Shown here: positions 19,166 to 27,886 of the stretch, piece by piece
Numbering within the stretch: position 1 is the first letter of the stretch
How the letters are laid out: each line of letters opens with the position of its first letter
Assembly: GCA_017417055.1 (NCBI GenBank)
Contig: JAFPZX010000197.1
Coordinates: 1-64,000 of the forward strand
From: Anaerolineaceae bacterium
Lineage (GTDB): Bacteria; Chloroflexota; Anaerolineae; Anaerolineales; Anaerolineaceae
DNA: 64,000 bases
Direction: 5' to 3'
Translations under genes and position numbers: made by a program
The notes under the pieces: generated by a model
What the model saw: only the letters and a program-made list of their open reading frames with translations
Told to the model about the DNA's origin: nothing
The model's database searches: none

Positions 19166-20700
19166 CACTACAGTTCGCGGAACGCACGAGGTCCGCCCTG
19201 ATGCTGCCGCGGAACGCGCGAGGTCCGCCCTGATGTTGCCGCGGAACGCGCGAGGTCTGCCCTGATGTTGCCGCGGAACGCACGAGGTCCGCCCTGATGC
19301 TGCCGCGAAGCACACGAGGTCTGCCCTGATGCTGCCGCGGAACGCACGAGGTCTGCCCTGATGTTGCCGCGAAGCACACGAGGTCTGCCCTGATGCTGCC
19401 GCGGAGCCGGCACATCAGGACTGCACTCAAGTGCGTGATTCGCTTCAGGGGAGACAGAGCCTCAAGTGCGTGACACAGCGATATGGGCGATCGGGCGCCA
19501 TGTGCGTGACTTCGCTTCAGGGGAGACAGAGCCTCATATACGTGACGCTGTGGATTGGGCGATCGAGCGCCATGACGGAAGAGAAAGAGGATCCCACGGG
19601 ATTACGTGGGTTGGAAACAGCGGCGGGGGCCGCTCCGAGATCAAAGAATCGCGCACAACTGTGCAGTCTTGCCGTGCGGGCAAAGCCGCAGCGGCAAGGC
19701 AGACCAGGCGCGCTCACGTATGCAATGGCGGGGGGCGCTCCAAGATCGAAGGGCCGCGCACAACTGTGCAGTCTTGCCGTGCGGGCGGAACCGCAGCGGC
19801 AAGGCAGACCAGGTGCGCTTGAGGTCTGCCCTGATGCTGCCGCGGAGCCGGCACATCAGGACTGCACTCAAGTGCGTGACACAGCGGTATGGGCGATCGG
19901 GCGCCATGTGCGTGACTTCGCTTCAGGGGAGACAGAGCCTCATATATGTGACGCTGTGGATTGGGCGATCGAGCGCCATGACGGAAGAGAAAGAGGATCC
20001 CACGGGATTACGCGGGTTAGAAACAGCGGCGGGGGCCGCTCCGAGATCGAAGGGCCGCGCACAACTGTGCAGTCTTGCCGTGCGGGTGGAACCGCAGCGG
20101 CAAGGCAGACCAGGTGCGCTCACGTATTCAATGTCGGGGGGCGCTCCAAGATCGAAGGGCCGCGCACATCTGTGCAGACTTGCCGTGCGGGTGGAACCGC
20201 AGCGGCAAGGCAGACCAGGTGCACTTGAGGTCTGCCCTGATGTTGCCGTGGAACGCACGAGGTCTGCCCTGATGTTGCCGCGGAGCCGGCACATCAGGAC
20301 TGCACTCAAGTGCGTGACACAGCGGTATGGGCGATCGAGCGCCATGACGAAAGAGAAAGAGGATCCCACGGGATTACGCGGGTTGGAAACAGCGGCGGGG
20401 GCCGCTCCGAGATCGAAGGGCCGCGCACGACTGTGCAGTCTTGCCGTGCGGGCAAAGCCGCACCGACAAGGCAGACCAGGTGCGCTCACGTATGCAATGG
20501 CGGGGGCCGCTCCGAAAGTGAAGGGCTGCGCACAACTGTGCAGTCTTGCCGTGCGGGTGGAACCGCAGCGGCAAGGCAGACCAGGTACGCTCACGTATGC
20601 AATGGCGGGAGCTGCTCCGAGATCGAAGGGCCGCGCACAACTGTGCAGTCTTGCCGTGCGGGCGGAACCGCAGCAAAAAGACAGACCGGGCGAACTTTCT
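19166..20700. repeat. Composite hairpin-repeat region with 440-bp higher-order period
   Basis: G+C-rich repeat DNA without a credible gene; long open frames on both strands arise from the repeats. After the 32-bp tandem block at its left end, a unit of about 440 bp recurs: its marker GGAGCCGGCACATCAGG begins at 19403, 19844 and 20282. Each unit contains a right half-arm CATCAGGACTGCACTCAAGTGCG, a GGGCGATCGGGCGCC palindrome, a GAGAAAGAGGATCCC stretch, and two or more copies of an element reading GTGCAGTCTTGCCG...CGGCAAGGCAGACCAGG. The latter is the reverse complement of the GGTCTGCC/GACTGC hairpin family found at 5362 and 25206. Copies begin near 19645, 19750, 20055, 20165, 20420, 20525 and 20635, about 105 bp apart within pairs. 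Confidence 0.8.
19179..19402. repeat. Seven tandem 32-bp units
   Basis: Seven contiguous head-to-tail units begin at 19179, 19211, 19243, 19275, 19307, 19339 and 19371. Consensus is GGAACGCACGAGGTCTGCC followed by CTGATGYTGCCGC; units vary at a few positions (GGAACGCGCG, GAAGCACACG). Each unit is the left half of the GGTCTGCC hairpin element. There are no spacers, so it is not a CRISPR array. Confidence 0.85.
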
Positions 20701-20895
20701 GTCCATTACTAATAGAAGTCTGCTGCATAAGTTTATTATTTGTTGTATAATAATAAAAGAGAAGGTATCCGCAGTGATTGGAAGAGACTAACAGGATTCA
20801 GTGTTGTCTTCGCTTTTTTTTTCTGTCATTTTCCTCAAATTCAAGGACAAAGACAGGCGATAAAAACGAAACTTAATTATCATAAGGAACGATAG
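20701..20895 (+). promoter_or_regulatory. Leader of the 980-residue protein gene
   Basis: TATAAT at 20746-20751 is a good -10, without a clear -35 at the usual distance. An imperfect stem GAAGAGAC / GTTGTCTTC followed by nine T's (about 20783-20822) looks like an intrinsic terminator or attenuator ahead of the gene. AAGGA lies seven bases before the start at 20896. Confidence 0.4.
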
Positions 20896-23838
20896 ATGTA
20901 TCCTCGGAGAAATCGCAGCGCCCAAAGAGGTAACAATCAGCAGCCGGACAAGGATCTTACCGACGATATTGAAGCTGAGAACATTATGAATGAATCAGGC
21001 AATGAAGGAGCACTGATCGCTAATATCGTTGCCGGTGTATCCAATGAAGCGAACATTGAGGCACTGGGTGATGATCCGATGGCGCATTATTCCGGCAATG
21101 ATCTCAATCGAATGGATTCCGGGAAAAAATCGAAACGCTCGCAAGCGAATAAAGGTGGTTTATCGCATTATTATGAAGATGATCTCAACCGTCTGGATTC
21201 TTCAAAATCTTCCAAAAAAGAAATACGCAAAAAAGAAGCTCCGGGTGGGCAGAAAGAAGAACAGGTTCTGAATATTATCGAACCACTGATCAAAGAGGAT
21301 GATGACGGGCTGATCCGGAATGATGAAGATCTTCTGCCGGGGCTTGGCGCTGACAATAATTCGATCAAATCTCAGAAAAAATCCAATGCTCTGAAAAAAG
21401 GAAAGAACCAAAAACCGGGGAAAGACCTTGCGGGCATTGAGGAATTCACCAACCTCATCGGAGAAGATGACATCGCTTATGCCGATGAAGATATGATACC
21501 GGCCAAGGGATTGAATTTTGAAGCCCAAACCCTTCCCGCCCGAAACAACAAACCGGGCAAGATGAGGCGGTTTTTCAGCCGGATGGCATACTATGGCGGC
21601 AAGACCTTCGGATCTCTTTTGGGCCTGGTCGGGAAACTGGTCGGCTTGCCTTATACCGTGGTTCGGTATATCCAGCGTACCAGCAGACGCAGCAAAAACA
21701 AAAAGCTGGCTCAGGAACGGGATCGGAACGTGATTCCCGGCTGGGATGGCAAAAATTTTGAAGAAACGGTTCAGAACGATAAGGAACTGGGTATCGATTT
21801 CCGCCGTGTTCCGGCTGTATGGTCCTATCCCACTGCGGAAAAGGCCACCGACAGTACAGGGAAACTCCGGCCGCCTTTACTTTCCGTTTATGTGAACCAG
21901 CCGGATGAAGAGCGGGATCGTACCCAGGACTCGAAAGGCAATACAGGCCACACCGGCATTGGCATTGAGTTCAGCCGGTACAGCAAGACGAGCGGTGAGT
22001 GGGAACGCTACAACCTCCGCTACGGGTTCTATCCCGCGGGCGGTCTCAATACCACATCCACCCAGGCCATGTTAGGTTACAATAAAGCGGTCATCCCCGG
22101 CCAGCTGCTCAACGAAAAAGGGAACAGCTACAACATCAGCCGCTCTTATCCGGCAACGCCGAAACAAGTCAACGCGGTCTTGAATGCCTCCGTTCCTTAT
22201 GCGGACAAAGGGTACAACAACTACACGCGCAACTGCACGAGCTTTGCGAAAGCAATGCTTCTGAATGTGGCGCATATCCCGGGCGGGGAAGATATCTTCG
22301 CGCGGGATGAGATCCAGCTCAACACATCCACCAACGCAAAGATGTTCGGCGCCTCGATGGCTTCGCTGCATTTTGAAACAGGAGCGGAAGGCGACCTCAA
22401 CAAATTGATCACCGGAGAGGATGTTAATTATTCAAACTTCGGCAATAAGCGTATGTCCGCTGAGGAATATAAAAATTATAAAAAATCCCTTTCTTTCTGG
22501 AAGCGCCGTCCGGCCAAAGCTGACTCTCCCAATGCGGTCGCGCAAAATATCCGGCGCCTTCAGGGAAAAGATACGGGCGTTATCAGCAAATGGATCAACA
22601 AAGACCGGAAAAATATTGATTTTGTGGATCTAAGGGACAGGCTGAGAGCTTATGGTATGCAGCTCAAAAATATCCTCGAAGAGATTGCTCCGGACAGCAC
22701 GAATAAAAATTCTGCTCCTGAGGAACTCTCACGGATCCTCGCGACGCTGGATGACCTGGGTGCACCGATCGCGAAAATCACAGACAAAAACAAGGCTGAA
22801 AATTTTTCCAGGGCTGAACTCCGTGAAATGCGGTCCGGACTTACGGAATATATCGGCAATCTGAATAAGCTGCTGTTTGGGTATTATAAAAATGATAAAC
22901 GGATCCATTATCAAATTATTAACCTGACACATTTCATGAACGATGCTATCGTCGGACTGGATGATGCCTATGATACCGTGAGCGATCAGCAAGATCTCGG
23001 CGGCGGGGACCTGGGGACACTCCGGCAGGAGATGACGAAATATGGTTATATGATTACTTCAGGTGATAAGAAAGCCGGTATGACGCCATCACTTTATGAG
23101 GCTTATTTACAGATCTTCAAAACCCCGCGGGAAGCGGTCAAACAATATGCAAGGTTCATGGAGCTGAGAGATAAGCCGTCAAAGGGTGAAGAACTGACCG
23201 ATGCGGAGAAAAAGGAATTCGGAAAACTGAACCGGATCCGTACCCTTGCGGGTGATTTTGACAGGTCCCACCGGTACATGCTGGAAAAAGACAGATACAG
23301 CCAGCAGGATATCGATTATGCCTTTGACCTGCAGAAGAAAGAAAAAGATGGCGCTCAAAGTCCCCAAATGAGTGAGAATCATTTATTTGCTTCCAATATT
23401 TATCAGTCTCTCTTTTTTGAAAAGATTTTCGGAGGAATGAAAGAGCGTTTCTTACAGGCTTCTCAGGAAAATGATCAAAAAAGCGGCAGCGTGCTCAGAA
23501 GATGGCTGGACACAGATATGGCGAATTGTGTCAAACAAAAGCGGGATGAGATGACCAAAATCGTCAGGGCTGTAATAAAGGATATAAAATATCCGAATGA
23601 AGAAAACGTCTTATCGGAGGTATGGATTTTGATCTTGTCTCGCTGGATCAATCGCCTCTTTAACACACAAGAAGAAGAAAAAGAACGTGACCAGCTCCGA
23701 AATACCTTTCAGAAGATGAGTTATTACGGAACGCTGGGTGAAGCGCTGGCACCGATCATCCGTCAGGTCATCTCCGAACAACCAAAGAAAGTTGAAGAAG
23801 AAGTTGAAGAAGCAGATGAATTGGATGATTCCTTTTAA
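20896..23838 (+). CDS. Unrecognised 980-residue protein with papain-like Cys/His segment
   Basis: No signal peptide. The N-terminus is disordered and charged, with a duplicated motif (HYSGNDLNRMDSGKKSK and HYYEDDLNRLDSSKSSK). Residues about 222-262 are basic and hydrophobic (YYGGKTFGSLLGLVGKLVGLPYTVVRYI), perhaps membrane-inserting. Residues about 300-470 resemble a permuted NlpC/P60- or LRAT-like fold: His352 in GHTGIGIEFS and Cys447 in NYTRNCTSFAKAML stand in the order and spacing expected of the catalytic pair. The remaining 500 residues are helical and charged. A hydrolase or transferase that acts in another compartment or cell is plausible, but this rests on motif shape only. It is followed by a good terminator. 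Confidence 0.75.
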   Translation: MYPRRNRSAQRGNNQQPDKDLTDDIEAENIMNESGNEGALIANIVAGVSNEANIEALGDDPMAHYSGNDLNRMDSGKKSKRSQANKGGLSHYYEDDLNRLDSSKSSKKEIRKKEAPGGQKEEQVLNIIEPLIKEDDDGLIRNDEDLLPGLGADNNSIKSQKKSNALKKGKNQKPGKDLAGIEEFTNLIGEDDIAYADEDMIPAKGLNFEAQTLPARNNKPGKMRRFFSRMAYYGGKTFGSLLGLVGKLVGLPYTVVRYIQRTSRRSKNKKLAQERDRNVIPGWDGKNFEETVQNDKELGIDFRRVPAVWSYPTAEKATDSTGKLRPPLLSVYVNQPDEERDRTQDSKGNTGHTGIGIEFSRYSKTSGEWERYNLRYGFYPAGGLNTTSTQAMLGYNKAVIPGQLLNEKGNSYNISRSYPATPKQVNAVLNASVPYADKGYNNYTRNCTSFAKAMLLNVAHIPGGEDIFARDEIQLNTSTNAKMFGASMASLHFETGAEGDLNKLITGEDVNYSNFGNKRMSAEEYKNYKKSLSFWKRRPAKADSPNAVAQNIRRLQGKDTGVISKWINKDRKNIDFVDLRDRLRAYGMQLKNILEEIAPDSTNKNSAPEELSRILATLDDLGAPIAKITDKNKAENFSRAELREMRSGLTEYIGNLNKLLFGYYKNDKRIHYQIINLTHFMNDAIVGLDDAYDTVSDQQDLGGGDLGTLRQEMTKYGYMITSGDKKAGMTPSLYEAYLQIFKTPREAVKQYARFMELRDKPSKGEELTDAEKKEFGKLNRIRTLAGDFDRSHRYMLEKDRYSQQDIDYAFDLQKKEKDGAQSPQMSENHLFASNIYQSLFFEKIFGGMKERFLQASQENDQKSGSVLRRWLDTDMANCVKQKRDEMTKIVRAVIKDIKYPNEENVLSEVWILILSRWINRLFNTQEEEKERDQLRNTFQKMSYYGTLGEALAPIIRQVISEQPKKVEEEVEEADELDDSF

Positions 23839-23854
23839 ACCGGCCGTGGCTTAG

Positions 23855-23882
23855 GCTTATCCGGAACAATAAGCTTTTTTTT
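23855..23882 (+). terminator. Intrinsic terminator of the 980-residue protein gene
   Basis: GCTTAT (23855-23860), loop CCGGAACA, ATAAGC (23869-23874), followed by eight T's. Confidence 0.75.
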
Positions 23883-23988
23883 ACTTTTTTATTCAATTGT
23901 CAAAGCTTTCTTTTGGAACGAGGTTTTTTCTCCTGGGTCTTAATGTTTAGTTTAGGTTTATAATATTATCTTAAACAGGAGGAAGGTC

Positions 23989-24231
23989 ATGAATACTATT
24001 GAAGCTACTATGTCCATGCTTGAATTCATGCCTGAGGATGCGCAATTGATGGTTTTTAATTATACGAAAACGTTGTTTACTTCTTTTTGCCCTTCAAATC
24101 CATTCACTCCGGTAACAATCGATCAGATTATTTCAGATTTGAATGAATCTCATAATCAAATTGCTGCAGGAGAAGGTATGCCAATGAAAGAAGCCTTATT
24201 GGATTTAGGAAAAAAGCATGGATTTATATAA
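23989..24231 (+). CDS. Putative type II antitoxin
   Basis: An 80-residue acidic, helical protein directly upstream of, and overlapping by 14 bases, a RelE/ParE-like toxin gene; position, size and the C-terminal MKEALLDLGKKHGF segment fit an antitoxin. No DNA-binding domain is obvious in its N-terminus (MNTIEATMSMLEFMPEDAQ). TATAAT at 23959-23964 and a strong GGAGGAAGG ribosome-binding site precede it. Partial inverted symmetry (GTTTAG...CTTAAAC) around the -10 could be an autoregulatory operator. Confidence 0.65.
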   Translation: MNTIEATMSMLEFMPEDAQLMVFNYTKTLFTSFCPSNPFTPVTIDQIISDLNESHNQIAAGEGMPMKEALLDLGKKHGFI

Positions 24232-24551
24232 AGTAATTATTGCTCCAAAAGCTTTATCTATGCTCAATAACTATCTGAATTATATTCAGTATGCACTGAT
24301 GAACGAGGAAGCTGCTAAACAGGTTTTGAATGATGCAATTGAAACAGAAGAACAATTAGAAATTATTGCGCCTGTATTACAATTTTGTGTAAATCCAAGA
24401 CTGCGTTCAGAAGGTTATCGAGCAATTCAGTTTAAAAAGCATAATTACGTTATGATTTATAAATATTGTAAATGAATGTGTATATGCAGAAGCGATTTAT
24501 CATCTGTTCCAGGATTACGAAAAAATATTTATTAGTGATTTTTTAGAATGA
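24218..24551 (+). pseudogene. RelE/ParE-family toxin gene with 3' frameshift
   Basis: The first frame encodes 85 residues (to TGA at 24475) with the RelE/ParE pattern ending GYRAIQFKKHNYVMIYKYCK. Toxins of this family normally continue with a last beta strand and a QDY motif. That missing end is present in the next frame: reading one base further on gives VNECVYAEAIYHLFQDYEKIF and runs to TGA at 24549-24551. A single-base indel near 24459-24465 (AAATATTGT) therefore splits the gene. The truncated protein lacks the C-terminal catalytic/packing strand and is probably inactive, unless the indel is a sequencing error or is bypassed. Confidence 0.75.
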
Positions 24552-24595
24552 AGTTGATATTGTTCTTGCAAAAATAAGAGAAAGGATAGCTATTA

Positions 24596-25198
24596 ATGAA
24601 TATTGTCTGTTTGGATTTGGAAGGGGTTTTGGTGCCGGAAATCTGGATCGCGTTTTCTGAAGCGAGCGGGATCCCGGAACTGCGGAGGACAACGCGGGAT
24701 GAGCCGGATTATGACAAACTGATGAAGTGGCGCATCAATCTGCTGAAGGAACGAAGGTTGGGTCTGAAGGAGATCCAGGACACAATTGCCACCATCGATC
24801 CGCTGCCGGGCGCGAAGGAATTCATGGATGAGCTGCGTTCTATCACCCAGGTGATCATCGTCAGCGATACCTTTAAAGAATTCGCGACGCCGCTGATGAA
24901 AAAGCTGGGCTGGCCGACGATTTTCTGCAATTCGCTGGTGGTTTCTGATGACGGATTCATTGATGATTATAAGATGCGTATCGATAATTCCAAGCTGTCA
25001 ACCATCCGTGCGCTGAGCCTCATTGGCTTCCAGACCATTGCCTCCGGTGACAGCTATAACGATCTGGATATGCTTCGCTATGCCGATGAGGGTTTCCTTT
25101 TCCGCAGTACGGATCAGATCAAGGCTGATCACCCGGAATTGCCTGCATTTGAAGAATACAGTGATTTGCTGAATGCGATCAAAAAGGTTATGAAATAA
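24596..25198 (+). CDS. thrH: Phosphoserine phosphatase/homoserine phosphotransferase
   Basis: HAD-superfamily enzyme of the ThrH type, which dephosphorylates phosphoserine and can move the phosphate to homoserine, feeding serine or threonine synthesis. The 200-residue protein is of typical length and has motif I CLDLEGVLVPEIWIAF with the nucleophile Asp in DLEG, motif II SDTF, and motif III GDSYNDLDML. The start is preceded by GAAAGGATAG. A GGTCTGCC-type hairpin lies directly downstream. Confidence 0.9.
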   Translation: MNIVCLDLEGVLVPEIWIAFSEASGIPELRRTTRDEPDYDKLMKWRINLLKERRLGLKEIQDTIATIDPLPGAKEFMDELRSITQVIIVSDTFKEFATPLMKKLGWPTIFCNSLVVSDDGFIDDYKMRIDNSKLSTIRALSLIGFQTIASGDSYNDLDMLRYADEGFLFRSTDQIKADHPELPAFEEYSDLLNAIKKVMK

Positions 25199-25205
25199 TA
25201 AATAA

Positions 25206-25268
25206 GCACACCGAGGTCTGCCCTGCTGCTGCGGCGAAGCCCGCATAGCAGGACTGCACTCTGTGTGC
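25206..25268 (+). repeat. Hairpin element of the GGTCTGCC/GACTGC family
   Basis: Outer stem GCACAC (25206) / GTGTGC (25263-25268), fixed block GAGGTCTGCC, inner stem CCTGCT/AGCAGG, centre CTGCGGCGAAGCCCGCA, fixed block GACTGCACTC. The outer and inner stems differ from the copy at 5362 but remain paired. It probably also ends thrH transcription. Confidence 0.75.
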
Positions 25269-25320
25269 GTACCTGATTTACATAGATAAACGTCAATAAA
25301 GGTATTTATCGTCTAAAGCG

Positions 25321-25340
25321 ATTGGGGAACTGTCCCCGAT
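25321..25340. repeat. Short palindrome, family E, at the pepA start
   Basis: ATTGGGGAACTGTCCCCGAT forms an ATtGGGGA/TCCCCgAT hairpin 12 bases before the pepA start codon, next to its AGAAGG ribosome-binding site; it could affect initiation. Confidence 0.45.
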
Positions 25341-25352
25341 AGAAGGTATTCT

Positions 25353-26720
25353 ATGGAAGAAATATTTGATATTGCCAACGCTTTTGAGATTTGCCATGCC
25401 GACGCTCTTACGGGAGCGGTGATTTTTCATGTCACAGATCAGCAGAGCGTGCTGCTGAAAAAAGCCGGAGACATGGCTGTTTCCGGATCTGATGAACAAG
25501 CTGAAATTACGATTTACGCCGGGAATGAAAAGACACAGGACCGCTGGCGCAAGACCGGCGGACGGATCGCCTCCTGGGTGAAGTCGCATTGCCCGAAATC
25601 CGCTTCGGTAGACTGCGGCCCCGCGAACTGCCGCGAGCTGCTGGTTGGGTTGTTCCTGGGCGCTTATGAGTTTTCCAAGTATAAGGAAGCACCGAAAGAA
25701 ACACCCAGGCCGCTTTGTGTCGTGATGGACAAGGCTGAGTTTGATGAAGTCAAGATCATCTGTGATGCTCAGAACATGGCCCGCGAATGGGCACATGAAC
25801 CGGCTTCTGTCATCAATCCGGTGACGCTTGCGGACCGCGCGGAATCCTTTGCACAGGTTTATGGACTGAACTGCACAGTGCTTGATGATGAACAGCTGCA
25901 GAAGATGGGCGCGGGTGCGATCGTCGCGGTGGGACAGGGTTCCAAAACCCCTTCCCGTATGATCATCCTGGAATATCCCGGCACAAAACCGGGAAAGCCG
26001 GTGGTACTGGTGGGGAAAGCCATCACCTTCGATTCCGGCGGACTCTCAATCAAGACAACAACCGGTATGCCGGATATGAAATATGACAAATGCGGCGCGA
26101 TGGCGGTTTTGGGAATCCTGCGGGCAGCGGCTCAGCTGAAGCTGGAAACTCCTGTGACCGGTGTGATCTGCGCGGCGGAAAACATGCCTTCGGATAAAGC
26201 CTACCGCCCGGATGATATTCTGCGCAGCCTTTCCGGAAAGACCATCGAAATCAAGAGCACTGATGCGGAAGGACGTCTGGTTTTGGCAGACGGGCTGACC
26301 TATGCCCAGCAGAATCTGGATCCCCGCTGCATTATCGATTATGCTACACTCACCGGCGCCTGTGTGGTGGCTTTTGGTCACACCCGTGCGGGCTGTATGT
26401 GCACGGATGACGAGATGTTCAGCGGCCTTTTTGCTGCCGGTGAAAAAACGCAGGAACGGATCTGGCGGCTGCCCTCCGACGAAGATTATCTGGAACGGCT
26501 GAAGAGCTCGGAAGCCGACATCAAAAACTCCGGCGGCCGGGAAGGCGGCGTGTGCACCGCGGGAATGTTCCTCAAGTCCTTTATCAATGAGGGAATGCCC
26601 TGGGCTCATATGGATATCGCCGGCACGGCTTACAACAACGACGGCTCCGCCTATTTTGTCCCCGGTTCCACCGGTTTCGGCGTCCGTCTGACTATCGACT
26701 GGCTGAAGAATTTACAGTAA
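25353..26720 (+). CDS. pepA: Leucyl aminopeptidase (M17 family)
   Basis: Cytoplasmic di-zinc (or Mn) exopeptidase that removes N-terminal residues from peptides. The 455-residue protein has a variable N-terminal domain and the M17 catalytic core: VGKAITFDSGGLSIK with the metal Lys/Asp ligands, MKYDKCGAMAVLG, and the signature STDAEGRLVLAD. The C-terminus HMDIAGTAYNNDGS is typical. Length is slightly below the usual 480-500. A strong GGGACAGGCCC hairpin follows it. Confidence 0.93.
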   Translation: MEEIFDIANAFEICHADALTGAVIFHVTDQQSVLLKKAGDMAVSGSDEQAEITIYAGNEKTQDRWRKTGGRIASWVKSHCPKSASVDCGPANCRELLVGLFLGAYEFSKYKEAPKETPRPLCVVMDKAEFDEVKIICDAQNMAREWAHEPASVINPVTLADRAESFAQVYGLNCTVLDDEQLQKMGAGAIVAVGQGSKTPSRMIILEYPGTKPGKPVVLVGKAITFDSGGLSIKTTTGMPDMKYDKCGAMAVLGILRAAAQLKLETPVTGVICAAENMPSDKAYRPDDILRSLSGKTIEIKSTDAEGRLVLADGLTYAQQNLDPRCIIDYATLTGACVVAFGHTRAGCMCTDDEMFSGLFAAGEKTQERIWRLPSDEDYLERLKSSEADIKNSGGREGGVCTAGMFLKSFINEGMPWAHMDIAGTAYNNDGSAYFVPGSTGFGVRLTIDWLKNLQ

Positions 26721-26759
26721 TATGAAAAAACGATTAGACGTTACAATTCACGGCGTATA

Positions 26760-26789
26760 AATGGGACAGGCCCCCGGGCCTGTCCCATT
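26760..26789. terminator. Perfect ATGGGACAGGCCC hairpin after pepA
   Basis: ATGGGACAGGCCC (26761-26773), CC, GGGCCTGTCCCAT (26776-26788), flanked by A and T. It belongs to the GGGAC palindromes and is the likely pepA terminator, though only two T's follow. Confidence 0.65.
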
Positions 26790-26915
26790 GTGAAGCTCAT
26801 GTGGACAATTTTATTACAATACTGCCAGCCCGTGAATAGTAACCATCAGCCGAAAAATTGTTAGCAGTTATAAACCTTGTTAACATTTTTTTTATGTTAT
26901 GATTATTTAGTAGAT

Positions 26916-27737
26916 ATGAAAGAAACAACAGATATAAATGCTAATGAACAAAAGATATTGTTATTCCGTCCAATAGATGATTTGCTGTTTAATTTGATGT
27001 ATCAGGATAAAGATGCCTGTCAGGAGCTTATCAGGACTATTCTTGAAGATGATAGTTTGATTGTTTTAGAGGTCAGAGCCCAGGATACGATTCCAAATTT
27101 GCTTGGACGAGGTGTGCGTCTGGATGTAACCTGTAAAATGCAGGATGGACGGATAGTTAATGTGGAAGTTCAGCGTTTTGATAGTGATGATCATTATCGC
27201 AGGATCCGATATAATTCTTCTGTTTTGACAGCGCGACATACGTCAAAAGGAACCGATTTCAAAGACGTCGTTGATGTATATGTGATTTATATTACGGAAT
27301 TTGATATAATTATTTCAGAGAAAACCGTTTGTCATATTCAATCGGTGATTCAGGAAACAGGTGATGTAATCGATGATGGCCTGCATCGCATTATTGTTAA
27401 TGCAGCAAAAAATGATGGCTCAAAACAGGCGCGTTTGATGAAGCATTTTCGAGAGAATTATTTTGAGGATGATGAATTTCCTGAGACATCAAAACAAATA
27501 AAATACTACAAGAAAAATCCGGAAGGGAGAAAGAATATGTGCAATTTAATGCAGGAAATTGTAAATGAAGAAAAAGCACGTGATCTTGTGAGATATATCG
27601 AAACTATAGCTGAGTCAATCAGAGGAACAGAGGAAGATGCATGTCATATTCTAAAAGTATCTTATGATGATTATAAAAACGCAAAAAAATATATCGAAGA
27701 AATAGAAATGAAAAATTTCGATAAGGTTATCGCATAG
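26916..27737 (+). CDS. Rpn/PD-(D/E)XK nuclease family protein
   Basis: A 273-residue protein of the recombination-promoting nuclease (Rpn, 'PDDEXK transposase-like') family. It begins with the typical PIDDLLFNLMYQDKDACQELI, followed by VRLDVTCKMQDGRIVNVEVQ, in which Asp, Glu and Gln form the PD-(D/E)XK active site, then HYRRIRYNSSVLTA. The C-terminus is helical. Such genes are common, multicopy and often lone; this copy is A+T-rich and has no terminal repeats, so it is not an insertion sequence in itself. The start at 26916 is preferred; an in-frame TTG at 26877 adds 13 unlikely residues. Confidence 0.85.
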   Translation: MKETTDINANEQKILLFRPIDDLLFNLMYQDKDACQELIRTILEDDSLIVLEVRAQDTIPNLLGRGVRLDVTCKMQDGRIVNVEVQRFDSDDHYRRIRYNSSVLTARHTSKGTDFKDVVDVYVIYITEFDIIISEKTVCHIQSVIQETGDVIDDGLHRIIVNAAKNDGSKQARLMKHFRENYFEDDEFPETSKQIKYYKKNPEGRKNMCNLMQEIVNEEKARDLVRYIETIAESIRGTEEDACHILKVSYDDYKNAKKYIEEIEMKNFDKVIA

Positions 27738-27886
27738 AAACTGCGCATATGAAATTCTTTCGTATGGCAATAAATTATATTGGGATGTATATTGAAAAAA
27801 CTGCTCTTGTTTCAAAGCAGTTTTTGTTAAGCTAATCATTAATCCATAAAATTTAAGCACGAACCTATTTTTTCTAAGACAAGTTA

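Noticed and set aside
19179-19402. Possible CRISPR array (seven 32-bp repeats)
   Set aside because: Units are contiguous with no spacers, and no cas genes are present.
19146-20791. Eight or more open frames of 60-370 codons on both strands in the repeat region, rich in Arg, Gly and Cys
   Set aside because: They follow the repeat units, overlap each other on both strands, have no ribosome-binding sites and change frame without loss of openness; they are by-products of G+C-rich repeats.
26916-27737. Complete insertion sequence around the Rpn-type nuclease
   Set aside because: No terminal inverted repeats or target duplications were found flanking the gene.
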